Under the pieces are notes generated by a model. It made no database searches. It saw nothing but the letters and a program-made list of their open reading frames with translations, and had not been told where the DNA came from. The translations under genes and the position numbers were made by a program. 64,000 nt of DNA, from contig MU278351.1 of the NCBI GenBank assembly GCA_022385755.1, positions 1,056,638-1,120,637 of the forward strand, in the 5' to 3' direction. The stretch is from Trametopsis cervina. Taxonomy: Eukaryota; Basidiomycota; Agaricomycetes; Polyporales; Irpicaceae. Shown piece after piece: positions 1 to 11,797 of this stretch (positions are counted from its first letter, which is position 1; the number at the start of each line of letters is the position of its first letter).

Positions 1-967
1 TTCGCATACGTTTCCAGGATGTACTTCTCGATGTGTTCGTAACACACACTGGCGATCAAAGATTCATATCTTTCGGTCATGCCAAGTTGTTCGAACGCCA
101 ACCACAAAGGTTTGTCCCATCTATGTAGTGATGGGCCTGGTGTAGGAAACAGAGAGTTCATCCATGCGGGAGGTGTTGTAGCGTATCTAGGGTCGAGAGT
201 GGCCGAGACGAGACTCTTGAACCCCTGTGAGAATGAGCTGGGAAGGACAGAGAATACATGGGTCTGAAATGTAGTGGTGAATGCGGTGAGAACCGTGGGA
301 CCTAATCTAATTAGGTGTTCACAGCAGTCGGGTGCACGAGACAGGATTGACTTACTCTGGTACAGGTGCCCATGCTACGTGCCACAACAGCAGACGTGAT
401 ATGCATGCCGCAATGTATGCAGGGTCGGGATTGACCTACGCAACCGTCTGCTTCAAATATAGATTATAACCAAAGTAACTTGCATACCTCGTAGGCAGTC
501 ATCAATTCCTCGATGTCTTTAGTTATATGAGGCAACTGCAAGCGCATATCCTCTGATTCCGAGTATTACCTGAGCTACGACTGCATATGGTACGTGCATC
601 GCACTCACCAAGAAACTGTTCCAAGAGTGCGGTGAGCATCTTGCGCTGTGCTATCTTGTCGAAGGCTGCACGAACGCGCTGCATATCTAAAGGTGTCGCG
701 TCATTTCCTCACATTTCGTTTCAAAGTTCTTTCCTTCCTCACTAGCTGTCGCTTTTGGTGAAGGTTCATCTATACTTCTAGGACGAAGAAAGTCTTTCGC
801 CAGAATCCACGACTATGTAGTAGTGAGTACACATCCATTCTAAATACCTCACTACGCACCTCACTAAAGGAAAGCAGTCCTACAATGCCTGGTTCACTTC
901 GGTTCAGTCGGGTAAAGGCTGTCTGCCATTTTTCGGCAACTTGAGACCAGAGTTGCTGAGATGTCAT
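1..967 (-). CDS. APC2: APC2, cullin-like anaphase-promoting complex subunit 2 (N-terminal part, runs off left edge)
   Basis: APC2 is the cullin-like scaffold of the APC/C ubiquitin ligase, which drives mitotic exit in the nucleus. Only the 5' part is visible: the ATG is at 965-967 and the gene continues past base 1. Exons joined on the reverse strand encode an N-terminus starting MTSQQLWSQVAEKW, then DMRLQLPHITKDIEELM, VNPDPAYIAACISRLLLWHVAW, THVFSVLPSSFSQGFKSLV and ERYESLIASVCYEHIEKYI. The last two blocks resemble the N-terminal repeats of APC2, with the F-S-x-P-x-x-F pattern and the E-R-Y-E / H-I-E helix. About five short introns are needed. The splice between the first and second coding blocks (about 700-860) is uncertain. 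The cullin and WHB domains would lie outside the window, so another cullin-repeat protein is possible. It diverges from the TRAPPC5 gene 254 bp away. Confidence 0.6.
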
Positions 968-1221
968 TCATCAACGTATTGTTCTAAATGTTTCTTTAGT
1001 GGCTGAACCAGTCAACTCTGGTGGTTGGTGGTCGAAGTCAAAGAGGCGCGTCCAAGACGCGGTCGCGTGTGGCGCTTAACGCCACAACGCCCTCCTCGGG
1101 ATGAGCCGATACTGTAGCACTCATACTGAATATTACTACCTCCATCGCCAGCGACTTCCTCACTTCACGCTGATACACATCCCCATCCAAGAATCTCGGT
1201 GTAATCAGTGCTCCGAATTCA
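968..1221. promoter_or_regulatory. Shared divergent promoter of APC2 and TRAPPC5
   Basis: These 254 bp lie between two divergent start codons. No TATA box is obvious. A GC-rich patch near 1045-1085 carries ACGCG-type words (for example aagacgcgg). ACGCG is the core of the fungal MBF/MluI cell-cycle box, which would suit an APC/C gene, but one short match is weak evidence. Confidence 0.4.
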
Positions 1222-2123
1222 ATGGCTTACGCTCAATCGCAGGCGCAACACCCTCGGTTTTCTGTTCTCTCCTCGTCCTCTCTCACGTCTGCAGAGCACC
1301 TTTCGCCAGCTGCATCCTCGACACGCTTCTCCCTACCATCCGCACCATCAATAAACACAACTCTTGCAGGTGGAAAAGCGGGCGTGAGACCCAATATCTA
1401 TGATCGTAATCTCAACAAGACAAGAACAGCGGAGGTCTCAGCTTCCGCGTTTGCTTTCCTGTTCTCCGAAGTCGTGCAGTACACTCAGAAACGCGTTAGT
1501 GGGATTGCGGATCTGGAACGCAGGTGAGTCAAGTGACTTTATTGATGCACTCCTCTTGATGACCTCCTGATGTGCAGATTGAACACCCTGGGATACCGAG
1601 TTGGCACTCGAGTCCTTGAACTGATGGTGTGGCGCACGGAGGCCTCCTCTAAGGCACCAAAGCGAGAGATTCGTTTCCTTCCAGCCCTTATGTCTATACA
1701 TACTCAAGTATGGAAAAGCGTCTTTGGGAAGCCAGCCGATGCTATAGAGAAGAGTGTAGAGAATCAAGACGAATGTAAGTCATCGCAGCTGGCCGTGCAA
1801 GTACGAGCATTCACCAGTCAGGGCTTTGTCAGACATGATAATCGACAACGACCCTTCGATAACGCGATATGTTTCGGTACCAAGAGACATGAGCCAACTC
1901 AGCTGTTCGTCCTTTTCTGCTGGCATCGTTGAGGCAGTCCTTGATGGACTAGGCTTCGTAAGTTATATCCTCTACCTATCCAGATATTCCGTTGACAATG
2001 CGACCATAGCCTGCTCGAGTTACAGCACACAATACCCCTACCGATCAACTACCTAACCGTACCACGATTCTCATCAAATTAGAACCGTCCGTTATGGAAC
2101 GTGAGGAGGCTCTGAAGACCTAG
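1222..2123 (+). CDS. TRS31: TRAPPC5/Trs31, TRAPP vesicle-tethering subunit
   Basis: This is a Bet3-family subunit of the TRAPP complex, which tethers vesicles and activates Rab/Ypt1 at the Golgi. Four exons (1222-1523, 1578-1774, 1833-1957, 2010-2123) give 245 aa. After a Ser/Ala-rich N-terminal tail of about 55 residues comes the family core: IYDRNLNKTRTAEVSASAFA, GYRVGTRVLELMVWR, YMIIDNDPSITRYVSVPRD, and a C-terminal block around AGIVEAVLDGLGF and TTILIK. All introns are 52-58 nt with GT..AG ends and the frame is kept through each junction. The start was chosen because it is the first ATG in frame with the conserved core. The gene looks complete and ordinary. Confidence 0.93.
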
Positions 2124-2427
2124 GCTGGCTGGCGCAGGGTGTGTAGATCGTTATATCTGTATTTATGGTTGTTATGACGGTATTTCATGCGCTCACAGTT
2201 GCTTCTGAGCCCTATGCCGATTGAGACTGCTCAAATGTTCCGACTCACGGTTTCCTTGCTGACGCTATCCCAGGACTGAATATGTGCGGCAAAGTCCGTC
2301 ATATAATCACAGCGCCTAGACTCGCGGGGCCTCTTTCCGTCGTACTCTCACTGGCTCAGCACCTTTCCGCCGGAACCATTCCCACATAACCTCCACAGTA
2401 CCAGCCTCGACCTGCTTGCATGACAGA
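2124..2427. other. Intergenic: 3' end of TRAPPC5 and promoter of the hydrolase gene
   Basis: About 300 bp between two genes on the same strand. I see no open reading frame, repeat or clear regulatory motif. Confidence 0.5.
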
Positions 2428-3634
2428 ATGAGCGGCTCGGAGCCCATAACGTTTACATACAAGCACGTCGATGATCTCGGGATACAACTCGATCTCTATC
2501 TCCCTGATGCATTAAACACAGATCCTAGAGCTACGCCCATCTCTATTCCAGTGCTATTTAATTTTCACGGAGGGGGTCTGACCGTTGGAAATACTAGAAG
2601 CTGGTTCCCGTCATGGCTGAAAGGTGAGCCCTTCGGACTGTACGAGTACAGTACTGATTCCATCATGAGTTCAGATAGAGCTCTAAAAGCTGGAATCGCT
2701 TTCATTTCGGCCGACTACCGGCTACTACCGCCCTCCACTGCTCACGATATTGTCGAAGACATCCAGGATGTCTTTCGTTTCGTCACCGAGAAGCTTAACC
2801 CCCTCTTGTCTTCTACATCCATTCCGTTCCACATCGACGGCAATGCTATTGCCGTGTCTGGTTGTAGTGCAGGTGGCCTATGCGCGTATCTCTCCGTCAC
2901 GCACGCCGAACCTAGACCCAAGGCTGTCATTGCGCTATACGCAATGGGCGGGGACTTGCTCGTATGTCTTGTTTACTTGCATATGTCACCCAAACTCTTA
3001 TAATGGAGTGCAGACTCCTCAATATATTCAGCCGAAGACAGAGGTATTTTTACGAGGTCGTGAGATGCTCCAGCCCCAAGACTACTCAGATTACCTTTAC
3101 CCTCAAAGCGCACTGCTGTCCCCCACCTCAAATTCGGGGCTAGCGTACCATGGCCCTGATGCACCAATTCCCGGATTTCCAGCAAACCCACGTATGCTCC
3201 TAAATCGACTCTATCTCCAGCTTGGCACGTATCTCGACTACTACACTGGCGAGCATGAGCCTAGCTTGAGTCAACGTTTACGGGAAGCGATTGCAGAAAC
3301 GCCAGCCACGCAACACGAACACCTTGAGCATGTAAAGTCGCACATACCTCCAAAACACATACCCCTCTTCCCCCAGTTTGCTGTAGACTCCTCGTGGCCG
3401 CCTGTGTTCCTCGCCCATGGGTCCCAAGACTCTGCTGTTTGGATGAAGGAGTCTATAAATTTACATCGAATTCTGCACGAGTCGGGCGTGCCTTCTGTGA
3501 TCAGAATCATCGATGGGGCAGAGCATTCTCTTGATTACGTTCCCAATGCAGAGGAGCTCTACGGACAGCCTAGGGGACTCTTTGATCAAGTTCGCGACTT
3601 CCTCGTCTTGCACCTACAATCTACACAGGCTTGA
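2428..3634 (+). CDS. Alpha/beta-hydrolase (HGGG-type esterase/lipase)
   Basis: This looks like a cytosolic carboxylester hydrolase of the hormone-sensitive-lipase-like (hydrolase-3) type; its substrate cannot be told. Two exons (2428-2961, 3014-3634) separated by a 52-nt intron give 384 aa. The oxyanion-hole motif FHGGG is near residue 48. The nucleophile elbow GCSAGG near residue 148 provides the catalytic Ser. The acid lies in HGSQDSAV and the His in GAEHSLDY near the C-terminus, so the triad is complete. There is no signal peptide. ATG 2428 is the first ATG in frame. The next gene converges, leaving only 138 bp between stop codons. Confidence 0.9.
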
Positions 3635-3772
3635 TTTCCGGAACAATGCGCTCAACTTAGCAGCTCGAAGTCTCCACAACATACTTTCCGTATATTATCG
3701 TCAATCGTTCTGATATACACAACAGCTTTTCATTGTCATATCCTTGGCTTTCCGTGCTCGGTTTGAGGCTGA

Positions 3773-5398
3773 TTACGGCAGGTTGGTAGCACCGTCAAAG
3801 ATGGTGTTGAGCCAGGCTGCCAAACGGTATCCCTGCTTGGCCAACTGAAGATCGATCTATCATCGAAGTTCATGAGTAAACTCATGGTTTGAGTGACAGG
3901 TTTGCGTACCACAGGCACCGCCTTGCTGTAGTATGTTCCAGTGCATGCATCCTCATTGGATGTGAATGGGAAGACAGTGGACTATAGATGTGCGTTCTCT
4001 ATCAGCTCCTGCCTCACTACTTAATTTAACGCACTCACGCAGTCAAACGCATTGCTCTCCCTTGCCCACACCAATGGGCACTCCAAGGGAGTTATGGTCG
4101 CGTCTGCCGAACGTGAGGCCAACACTGCATGAACATCGCGTTCAATAGATGGTTCTGATCCTGTTGCGCGCTTGTTGTTTACTGGTTCAGTGGTACTTGT
4201 GCATGATAACCACGAAGACGTTGAAGATTTGAAGGATCCAGTCTACATGGTTCGCCTGAGTGTCTCGTTGAGCGCGGAAGAGGGAGGCAATACCTGAATC
4301 TGTCCGACGAGATATGTTGCATACGTTTGCGCGCTGCTACCGTGGTTGGCGTCGACGTTCTTGGTGAGCATGCCTGTATCTGTGAGGGTGATAAAGACGG
4401 TGAGTCCTCGGTTCTTGGTACATCTCGTGGGCTGAAGATGTGCTAACCCCATGCCTTCAGGGATTTTGTCAGCTGCTAGACACAGAACCTCCAGGGCTAC
4501 TGGTACGCACAGCATGCAGATTTGTACTGGATCCTGAGCACTTGGCATCGATGTCATTTCCACCAACCTCAAGTGCCTGTACGGAATTGAGATCACGATC
4601 AGCAACTGTCCCCTTCAAACTCCAAGCCACATACCTCAACATGAAGCGGTTGACCAATATCACCAAGGAACTGGATATCTGGTCAATCTATGGCTTACAC
4701 GATGTACGTATAGGACATACGTGATCTGAAGGCTGTTTGTTTCTGTGTTACCCATGCATAGCGTTTCGTGATGTACTCACCTATGAATTTCAGCGCTTCC
4801 TGGCGCTGGGATGCGCTTAAAGACGTCTGAGCGACTCGTACAGTGTAATTGGCGATAGCAGTCACTGAAATGCATCGATAAGCAGTTCAATGCGGCAATA
4901 ATTCTATCGAGAACTTACAGATGCATTGACCGTTTCCGCAGTCTCTGGTCTCTTGTACTGAGCACGAAGTCGGGGGGTTGTCTATAGCAATCGTGAGTAG
5001 CTGCGTGTGGTTATTCAATAATCGCTAACCATTCGCGTCCACAAAATGTAGATCGGCTGACCATTTGTACGCGGTTTCGCTCTTGACATCATCCGCCCAC
5101 TACACCTATAAATGAGCACAGGTCAATAGGCCGATGGTAAAGGAAACGGACTGTGGCTGCAGGACCGAGCGACTTGTTGTATGTGGATCCCAGTGATGAC
5201 TGTACGAAGGAAAGAGCCTTGGGTGCGAGGAACTGATGTCGTCTAGGATGGGTGATCAGAGCTTCAAATTCGAACATATTGACTCACGGTTTGGGCAACA
5301 TAACCCACTGTTTGATGGCCTAAGGCACCCCATGCGGCGACTTGGCCGACGAGGCAAGCAAGTCCAAAAGTTATAGCAGATGCGCGCACGGGAAACAT
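3773..5398 (-). CDS. Secreted S1/P1-type zinc nuclease with two microexons
   Basis: S1/P1 nucleases are secreted trinuclear-zinc enzymes that cut single-stranded DNA and RNA and remove 3'-phosphates. Thirteen exons give 322 aa: 5288-5398, 5152-5232, 5030-5099, 4919-4981, 4781-4864, 4721-4725, 4635-4670, 4511-4576, 4448-4454, 4294-4379, 4039-4242, 3910-3981, 3773-3856. A signal peptide (about 20 residues, hydrophobic, ending VAA) precedes WGALGH, which supplies the N-terminal Trp and His zinc ligands. Later ligand motifs are ATWADD, LHFVD, DHFLGDIGQPLH and NLHAAWD. Cysteine pairs typical of the family are present. The 5-nt and 7-nt exons are needed to keep the frame and to complete two ligand motifs. 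Length is close to fungal homologues. Confidence 0.93.
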
Positions 5399-6091
5399 TG
5401 TAGAGGGAGGTTGGTTGGTCAGTTTACCAATGGCACATCCGAGATAACCGCAATCCGTTCTTATATCTTTCTGACACCGGGATGTGGGTTCTCGTTATCA
5501 CGTCCGATGTCAGGTGAGCCACAGCCCTCTTTCGTGCACATCCTTCACTGCTTCCATATCTCTAGAATGATTTGCGCAGGCGAACGTTTGACTGTAATGC
5601 GGGACCCAGGAAGTCTACGCCATGTGTGCACTAAGCAACAACAATCAGAGCGATCAATTAGAGCGCACATGGCACCAGTGTCCTTGAAAGCACTGCTTCG
5701 CTCAGATAGCTGGCTATCGAGACAGAAGGATAGGTTATATTTGGCACAAATATCATGTGTATCTGTCCTGAACACATGCATATCGTGCGGTATCCTGTCA
5801 AAGAGTTTGCAGCCAAGATTCCGCCGAACCACAACACCTACCGTTATAGGCAGTACTGTCAGTTGCCGTTTCCGGTGGCTCGCACGTTCTACAGCTTTTG
5901 CATTGCTTCAGCTGATCAAGTCTCAGCATTCCATTACCACAGCGACACAGAAGCATGATGCACGTTCAACGTAACCCATACTACCTCCAGCTATTCACAA
6001 CTACAGTTTACGACACGGACCGGGCCGACATGAGAATACACATTATAATCTTGGCTGAGAAAAAGAAAACAAGAAACCAGTCTGTGTGCAT
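5399..6091. other. Intergenic between nuclease promoter and sirtuin 3' end
   Basis: About 690 bp holding the nuclease promoter and the 3' flank of the sirtuin gene. The open frames here begin at non-ATG codons or run antisense to the nuclease signal-peptide exon. No repeat or RNA gene seen. Confidence 0.5.
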
Positions 6092-7694
6092 CTATGGTTT
6101 CCCCTCAACGTCTTTGTCGTCCTCGTGGCCATCAGGTGGGCCATCCTTCGATTCTGTTTTGTCCGACGAGGTGTCCTTAGCATCTCCTTCGTCGAGTGCT
6201 GGCGTGGAGGTCGCAGCTGACTCTGCAACATCTTTCTCATCAACCGATGCAACCGCGGGAGCGTTTTTTCCAGCAGTATCCTCCGGTACCGGCACCTCGC
6301 CTATTTGAAGGGCTCTCTCGACCACTTTTGTAAGTTTGTCGACTTCATCATATAGCGCCTGACTTTCAGCAAGTACTTTCTCGTCCTTCGTGGTGACCGT
6401 ACTTTGAGCCTCTTTGACCCCTTCAACGCCTTTCACTTCCTCGTCTTCCTTCTTAGCGTACTTCTCTGTCTCCTTCCACATGGCATCCAGTTCTTCGACC
6501 CAATCTGGCCCCAGTGCCTCGCACAGCTGCCGTACCACTTCATCGGATTTTCCCAGGAGTAATACATCATCGGCACGAGTACCAAAGTCGCCCGCTATGT
6601 CCATGTTAATGAGAACCCGAGGGCATCCCTCCGGCACGAGCTGAGTGAGCGATGCGAATGGATGGACGGTTAAGGATGTGCCGATGACAATGAGCAGATC
6701 CGCAGAGCGGAGCTTTCCAATGGTATTATGGAACCGTTGAGGCAGCTGTCGTAAGCCAAAGCTCAGAACACTGTATACACTAAGTGAGACAGAAATCAAA
6801 CCGACCGACTCTCCAAAGAACACAATGTCCGGTTTCACGAGCCCGCCGCATTCGTAGCAGTACGCAATTTCCCCGCGCAAAATTTGGTCTTTGAGCTTGT
6901 ACCCGTCATACCACGAGCCGCATTCAATACAGTGCTGATTTGCGAAGCTCCCATGCGCCTCCACAATAGCTTCATCTGGCACCCCTGCAATCCGCTCTAA
7001 AGTATCGATGTTTTGCGTAAAGCACATCTTCATTAGTTTGCGGTTATGGAGCACCTTGATGAATGAATGGGTTGGGGTCGGGCGGTACTTTCCGGGAAAG
7101 AGTTCGCGTGCAAGAGTGTAGACTGAAGCGATTTCATCACAACAATGTTCAGACAGCGATTAGTAAGTATCATAGATGCATGACTCACAGGGAACAGGAT
7201 TGTCGCGGAAGAAGTTGATCTCGAAAACCGCCTCGGGGTAAGGTAAATTCAAACGCTGGAGGTTGGCCTGGTTGAAGGTTGCGGTCAGTGACATCTGATA
7301 TACGAAACTGACAACCGCAGTTTCCGGCTCACATAGAGACCTAGGCTCTATACTGTGAGTGATCTCTCGAGAGTCCTCCGAACGTCGAAACGGAGTCACG
7401 TACCTGTTTCTGGAGACCTGAAGTCAGGAATACCAGCACTTGTACTGACACCTAAAGAGTAAACAAGCATGGAGCCACATCTCATGGCAAGCTTATTGAG
7501 ATCATGTCTCACCTGCACCGACCTGTCGCTAAAGTGAGCGAACGATTGAACTCATGATACGGATGAGTGCTCACCATGAGATAGATATTCTTGCAGTCAT
7601 CGGACTTGATGTACTGAGCCAGGGATTTTATATCTCTTCCTTTGAGGACCTCAGAAGGGCCCTCAAACTTGGTAGTAGACACCTCGTTACCCAT
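6092..7694 (-). CDS. Sir2-family NAD-dependent protein deacetylase (class I, Hst2/SIRT2-like)
   Basis: Sirtuins deacetylate lysines using NAD. This one resembles the Hst2/SIRT2 group. Seven exons (7575-7694, 7513-7522, 7404-7451, 7333-7340, 7189-7267, 6806-7122, 6092-6745) give 411 aa. Motifs in order: GAGVSTSAGIPDFRSPETG (NAD site), TGLYANLQRLNLPYPEA, TQNIDTLE, EAHGSF (catalytic His), two zinc-binding Cys-x2-Cys pairs (HCIEC and YCYEC), KPDIVFFGE, and GTSLTVHPFA. The last ~110 residues are acidic and low in complexity, with no nuclear signal obvious. Exons 2 (10 nt) and 4 (8 nt) are microexons that carry part of the NAD site and of the TGLY block. Skipping exon 4 breaks the frame. Confidence 0.95.
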
Positions 7695-8100
7695 AATTCA
7701 AGCAGCTCGGTTAAGTCGTGGGAGTGCTGTGGGAGCACGGTAGTGGCGCGATGGCGCAAGGATTTGACTCGACCTGGGGTAGCAACACGCAGTTGCTTTA
7801 TATCTTGGAGGATTGGGCCCGAGTCACAGTGCTGCGAAAGAAACGATGACTACAACGCCCCCGTTATACACGGGTACGGTTCTGGTATACAACGACAGGT
7901 TTACCTGAGCGCAAGCGTGATGTCAAGTGGAAGATTAGATATTTGGTGCCGAGGATCTCAGATTCGGTTACGGCGGAACTTCCCGGTATAGCAATTCCTG
8001 TATTCAAGATGTGACACTTTTCTTGTAACGAAGTAGAGTGTACAGCTAAATCCCGCTCGTCGCGCCGTCCGTCGAAGCGTGAGACATTTACCGATCTAAT
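7695..8100. other. Intergenic: sirtuin promoter and S28 peptidase 3' flank
   Basis: About 400 bp between two genes on the reverse strand. Nothing recognisable beyond the promoter and 3' flank. Confidence 0.5.
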
Positions 8101-10448
8101 TTAGTAGCTTTTGGGCTTCCAGTCCTTTAACCACTCCAGCACAAACTCAACAATCTCTTTGTGAATTTTCTGAATATCAGCTGGCTCGTCAGCTGGACGC
8201 TTCAAGCCATTCTCATCCCAGTGGTGCACACCACCTAAATCAAAGTAAGTCTGGTGAGAGCAAAGCAAGGTGCATATGAACTAACCTGGGATGACCTTGA
8301 AAGGCCTTGCTATAGTGTCAGGACGGTCCTTGGCGTAGTCGCTATGAGGCGTGCAAGGCCTCCACGGATCGACTGCACGTAGATTAACAACCAACGCACT
8401 GGTTTGACATGCCATTCACTCACCCTCGCCATCAATGAAAGCAAGCTTATCATCAGCGATATCAAAATCGCCGAGCGAATTCACCGCGGTAATGTTTGGC
8501 CATTCAGGGACCGCGAAATACTTGCCTGGTGGGAATGCCTTCAAATGCAGGTTTGTTACAATTTCCGATTAAGGAGTGATGTAACATACCTGAGAGCACG
8601 TCTTGGCCTCGTATTCGAGGGTTATGAGGCTAGACACGATTCTAGGGAGACCAGGCGGCGGCGAGCTCTTACCTGGTATTAGTCCTGAGAGGAAAGCCAA
8701 TATTTGAGATTCAACTCACGAAGAAATAGCCCCATTCCGTACACACTTGGAAAAGCCATAATCTCCAAGTGTCTTGAAGAGAAGTGCCTTTATAGGCCGA
8801 GTCGTCGTATGTACCGAAACACTAAAGCAGCCAAGTCTTTAGTTTGCAAATCCAAAGTGGAGGGAGTCGGCGGAACTTGCTTGTTCGATAGTAGCCCCCT
8901 CATCGACTGGACATCTTGATACGTAGTTCTGAGGACAGAATTGCTCAGCGTCGATTGTAGCATGCATGAATTACGCATAGGCGCACCTCACGAATCCACT
9001 TAGCGTAATTGAGCAGCGCAAAATCAAAGCTTTGTCCGTCAGGTAATGCGACGGTACGTTTCTCATGGTCATAGGAAACGCTTTCGTTCAAAGTGGACAG
9101 AACCTCGGCATGGCCGAAAATGGGCTTGTCTAATGCTTCGCAGAAGTCGTCGAACCTAGTGCTACCCAAGGTAGGATCCCAATTCTTGGCCTGCCATGCA
9201 CTAAGAGGGGACTTGTGTGATCGTAATCATTGAGTGACCGGTAGCAATGGGGCAAGCAAAGGGTGCTCACCGTGACCAATGACACGAAATCCTCATCATG
9301 TTCAAGGTCCGCAACGCCAAAAAGCGATTTTAAGCGTCTCTTGAGTATTACGCCGACCGTACCCTCATGCGCGAGGACGTTGTCGATTGTGCGAACAGTG
9401 TTCTCTAGGTGCGCGGAGCACTTTGGGTCGGCTGCTTGCCTTATGATTTCCATATACTCCCAGTTCTCTAATGCGGCATGTGTGACAGCTATGGGCACAA
9501 TGAGGATCCTTTGTGGTTGAGTAAAACAGATATCCGTCTCACCGCTCGAGGCTATTGCACCAAACACAAGTTCTGGATAAAGGATCTTCATATGTGCAGC
9601 TCGGGCACCCGCGTAAGACCCCTAACTGATGCATAAGGGCACTATATGGCACAGAGCAGGGTAATGCTCATACCCCATAATATATCCACGGCGTGTTCAG
9701 AGCAGTCAAGTTTTCCTTCACGCCGGGGAATTTGACGTTAGCCATGAAGTGCGCAGAGTCGGCAGCAGATTGATCATTATTCAGGAATCTAGGGCAACAC
9801 ATCAATTAAGAGCAGCGAAGGAGAAACATAGGCAAAGCGCTCGCACCGTAATGCATCCGTCGACAAATTTCGGACACCAATGGATTCACCTGTACTTGAA
9901 CGTCAAAACACCTTCCACAGGTACAAAACAGTGGAAGACAAACCATAGTACCTATTAATGGGGTTAATAACAGCTGACGCTCACAAAAAATTGACTCGCC
10001 TGTGTTCCAGTACCACACCAATCCCGCCTGTAGCTTTCGCGAGAATATCTGCGATGCCTGTGTCAAGGAAAGGCAAGCGGTCTTCACCACTGGTCTCTCC
10101 ACCATCAATCACGATAACAGGGGCACCGGTTCGAGGCTTGTAATGGCGAGTATTAATCCAGTAGCGCTGCCCAAATGTCTCCGAAGAGTTGGAGAAGTGA
10201 TCAAGAGGCTGCTTGAACCAATGAGCGGGAAACTCTGGGTAGGGCCTCGCGTTCAGCGGGATCTGTTGTGAGCCTTGCGCACTGTATGCGGAGTGAGCGG
10301 ACACCGCGCTAGTTTGCTTGTTCACCTTCCAGAGATTGATGCCTTGTGGGCCAAGCACACGCAAGTCCTCATCGGTGTTGGTAGCGAGAGCAGTCTGAAG
10401 CACCACTGTACTCAGAAGCAAGGCGAAGGAGTCCCTCAACCTGACCAT
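8101..10448 (-). CDS. Secreted serine carboxypeptidase S28 (PRCP/DPP-like) with GC-AG introns
   Basis: S28 peptidases are secreted serine proteases that remove residues next to proline. Thirteen exons give 566 aa: 10000-10448, 9944-9951, 9847-9889, 9674-9788, 9543-9621, 9271-9488, 8987-9211, 8881-8928, 8720-8821, 8590-8667, 8424-8538, 8286-8372, 8101-8234. A signal peptide of about 22 residues starts MVRLRDSFALLL. Family blocks follow: WFKQPLDHF, EHRYYGES, the nucleophile GGSYAG, IDGEVDPWRPC with the catalytic Asp, and GGVHHWDENG with the His. Exon 2 is an 8-nt microexon inside RYYGES. Introns 9952-9999 (GCGAGT) and 8822-8880 (GCAAGT) use GC donors. The gene appears intact. Confidence 0.93.
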
Positions 10449-10741
10449 TTTGAACAGGGATAGCACGGCCGCCTTGGACTGTGGTTATGATGGTCGTGTG
10501 GGAGTGAAAGCCAGGGCAATCGGCATGTCTTCAATCCATGTGGTCAGTCATCGTTTCGGCTCACTGTCACAGCCGACGCGTCTGGTCACAATACGCGTGA
10601 GAACGGGTGCCTGTTGGCAACAGTCACAGGACGCGTTTGGGCTGCAGCCTGTGAGCCAACTGTATCATGACCAGCTGATTTGATTCATATAACATTCCTT
10701 CGCCGCGGAGGTGTGAAAAACGCATCTTGTCCCCGTCCACC
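10449..10741. promoter_or_regulatory. Divergent promoter of S28 peptidase and EBP-type isomerase
   Basis: These 293 bp separate two divergent start codons. No TATA box stands out. Words of the CACGCG/ACGCGT type recur near 10575-10635, but their meaning is unknown. Confidence 0.4.
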
Positions 10742-11706
<965 letters not shown>

Positions 11707-11797
11707 GCCAGGGGATCCCAATACAAAGATATCTAGGCCCTGTCGATGGCCTACAACACACCCACATGCCTGCTACTTTGAAATACTATCTCCATCT

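Noticed and set aside
5342..5974. 210-codon open frame on the + strand
   Set aside because: It starts at TTG and lies antisense to the nuclease signal-peptide exon, with no domain.
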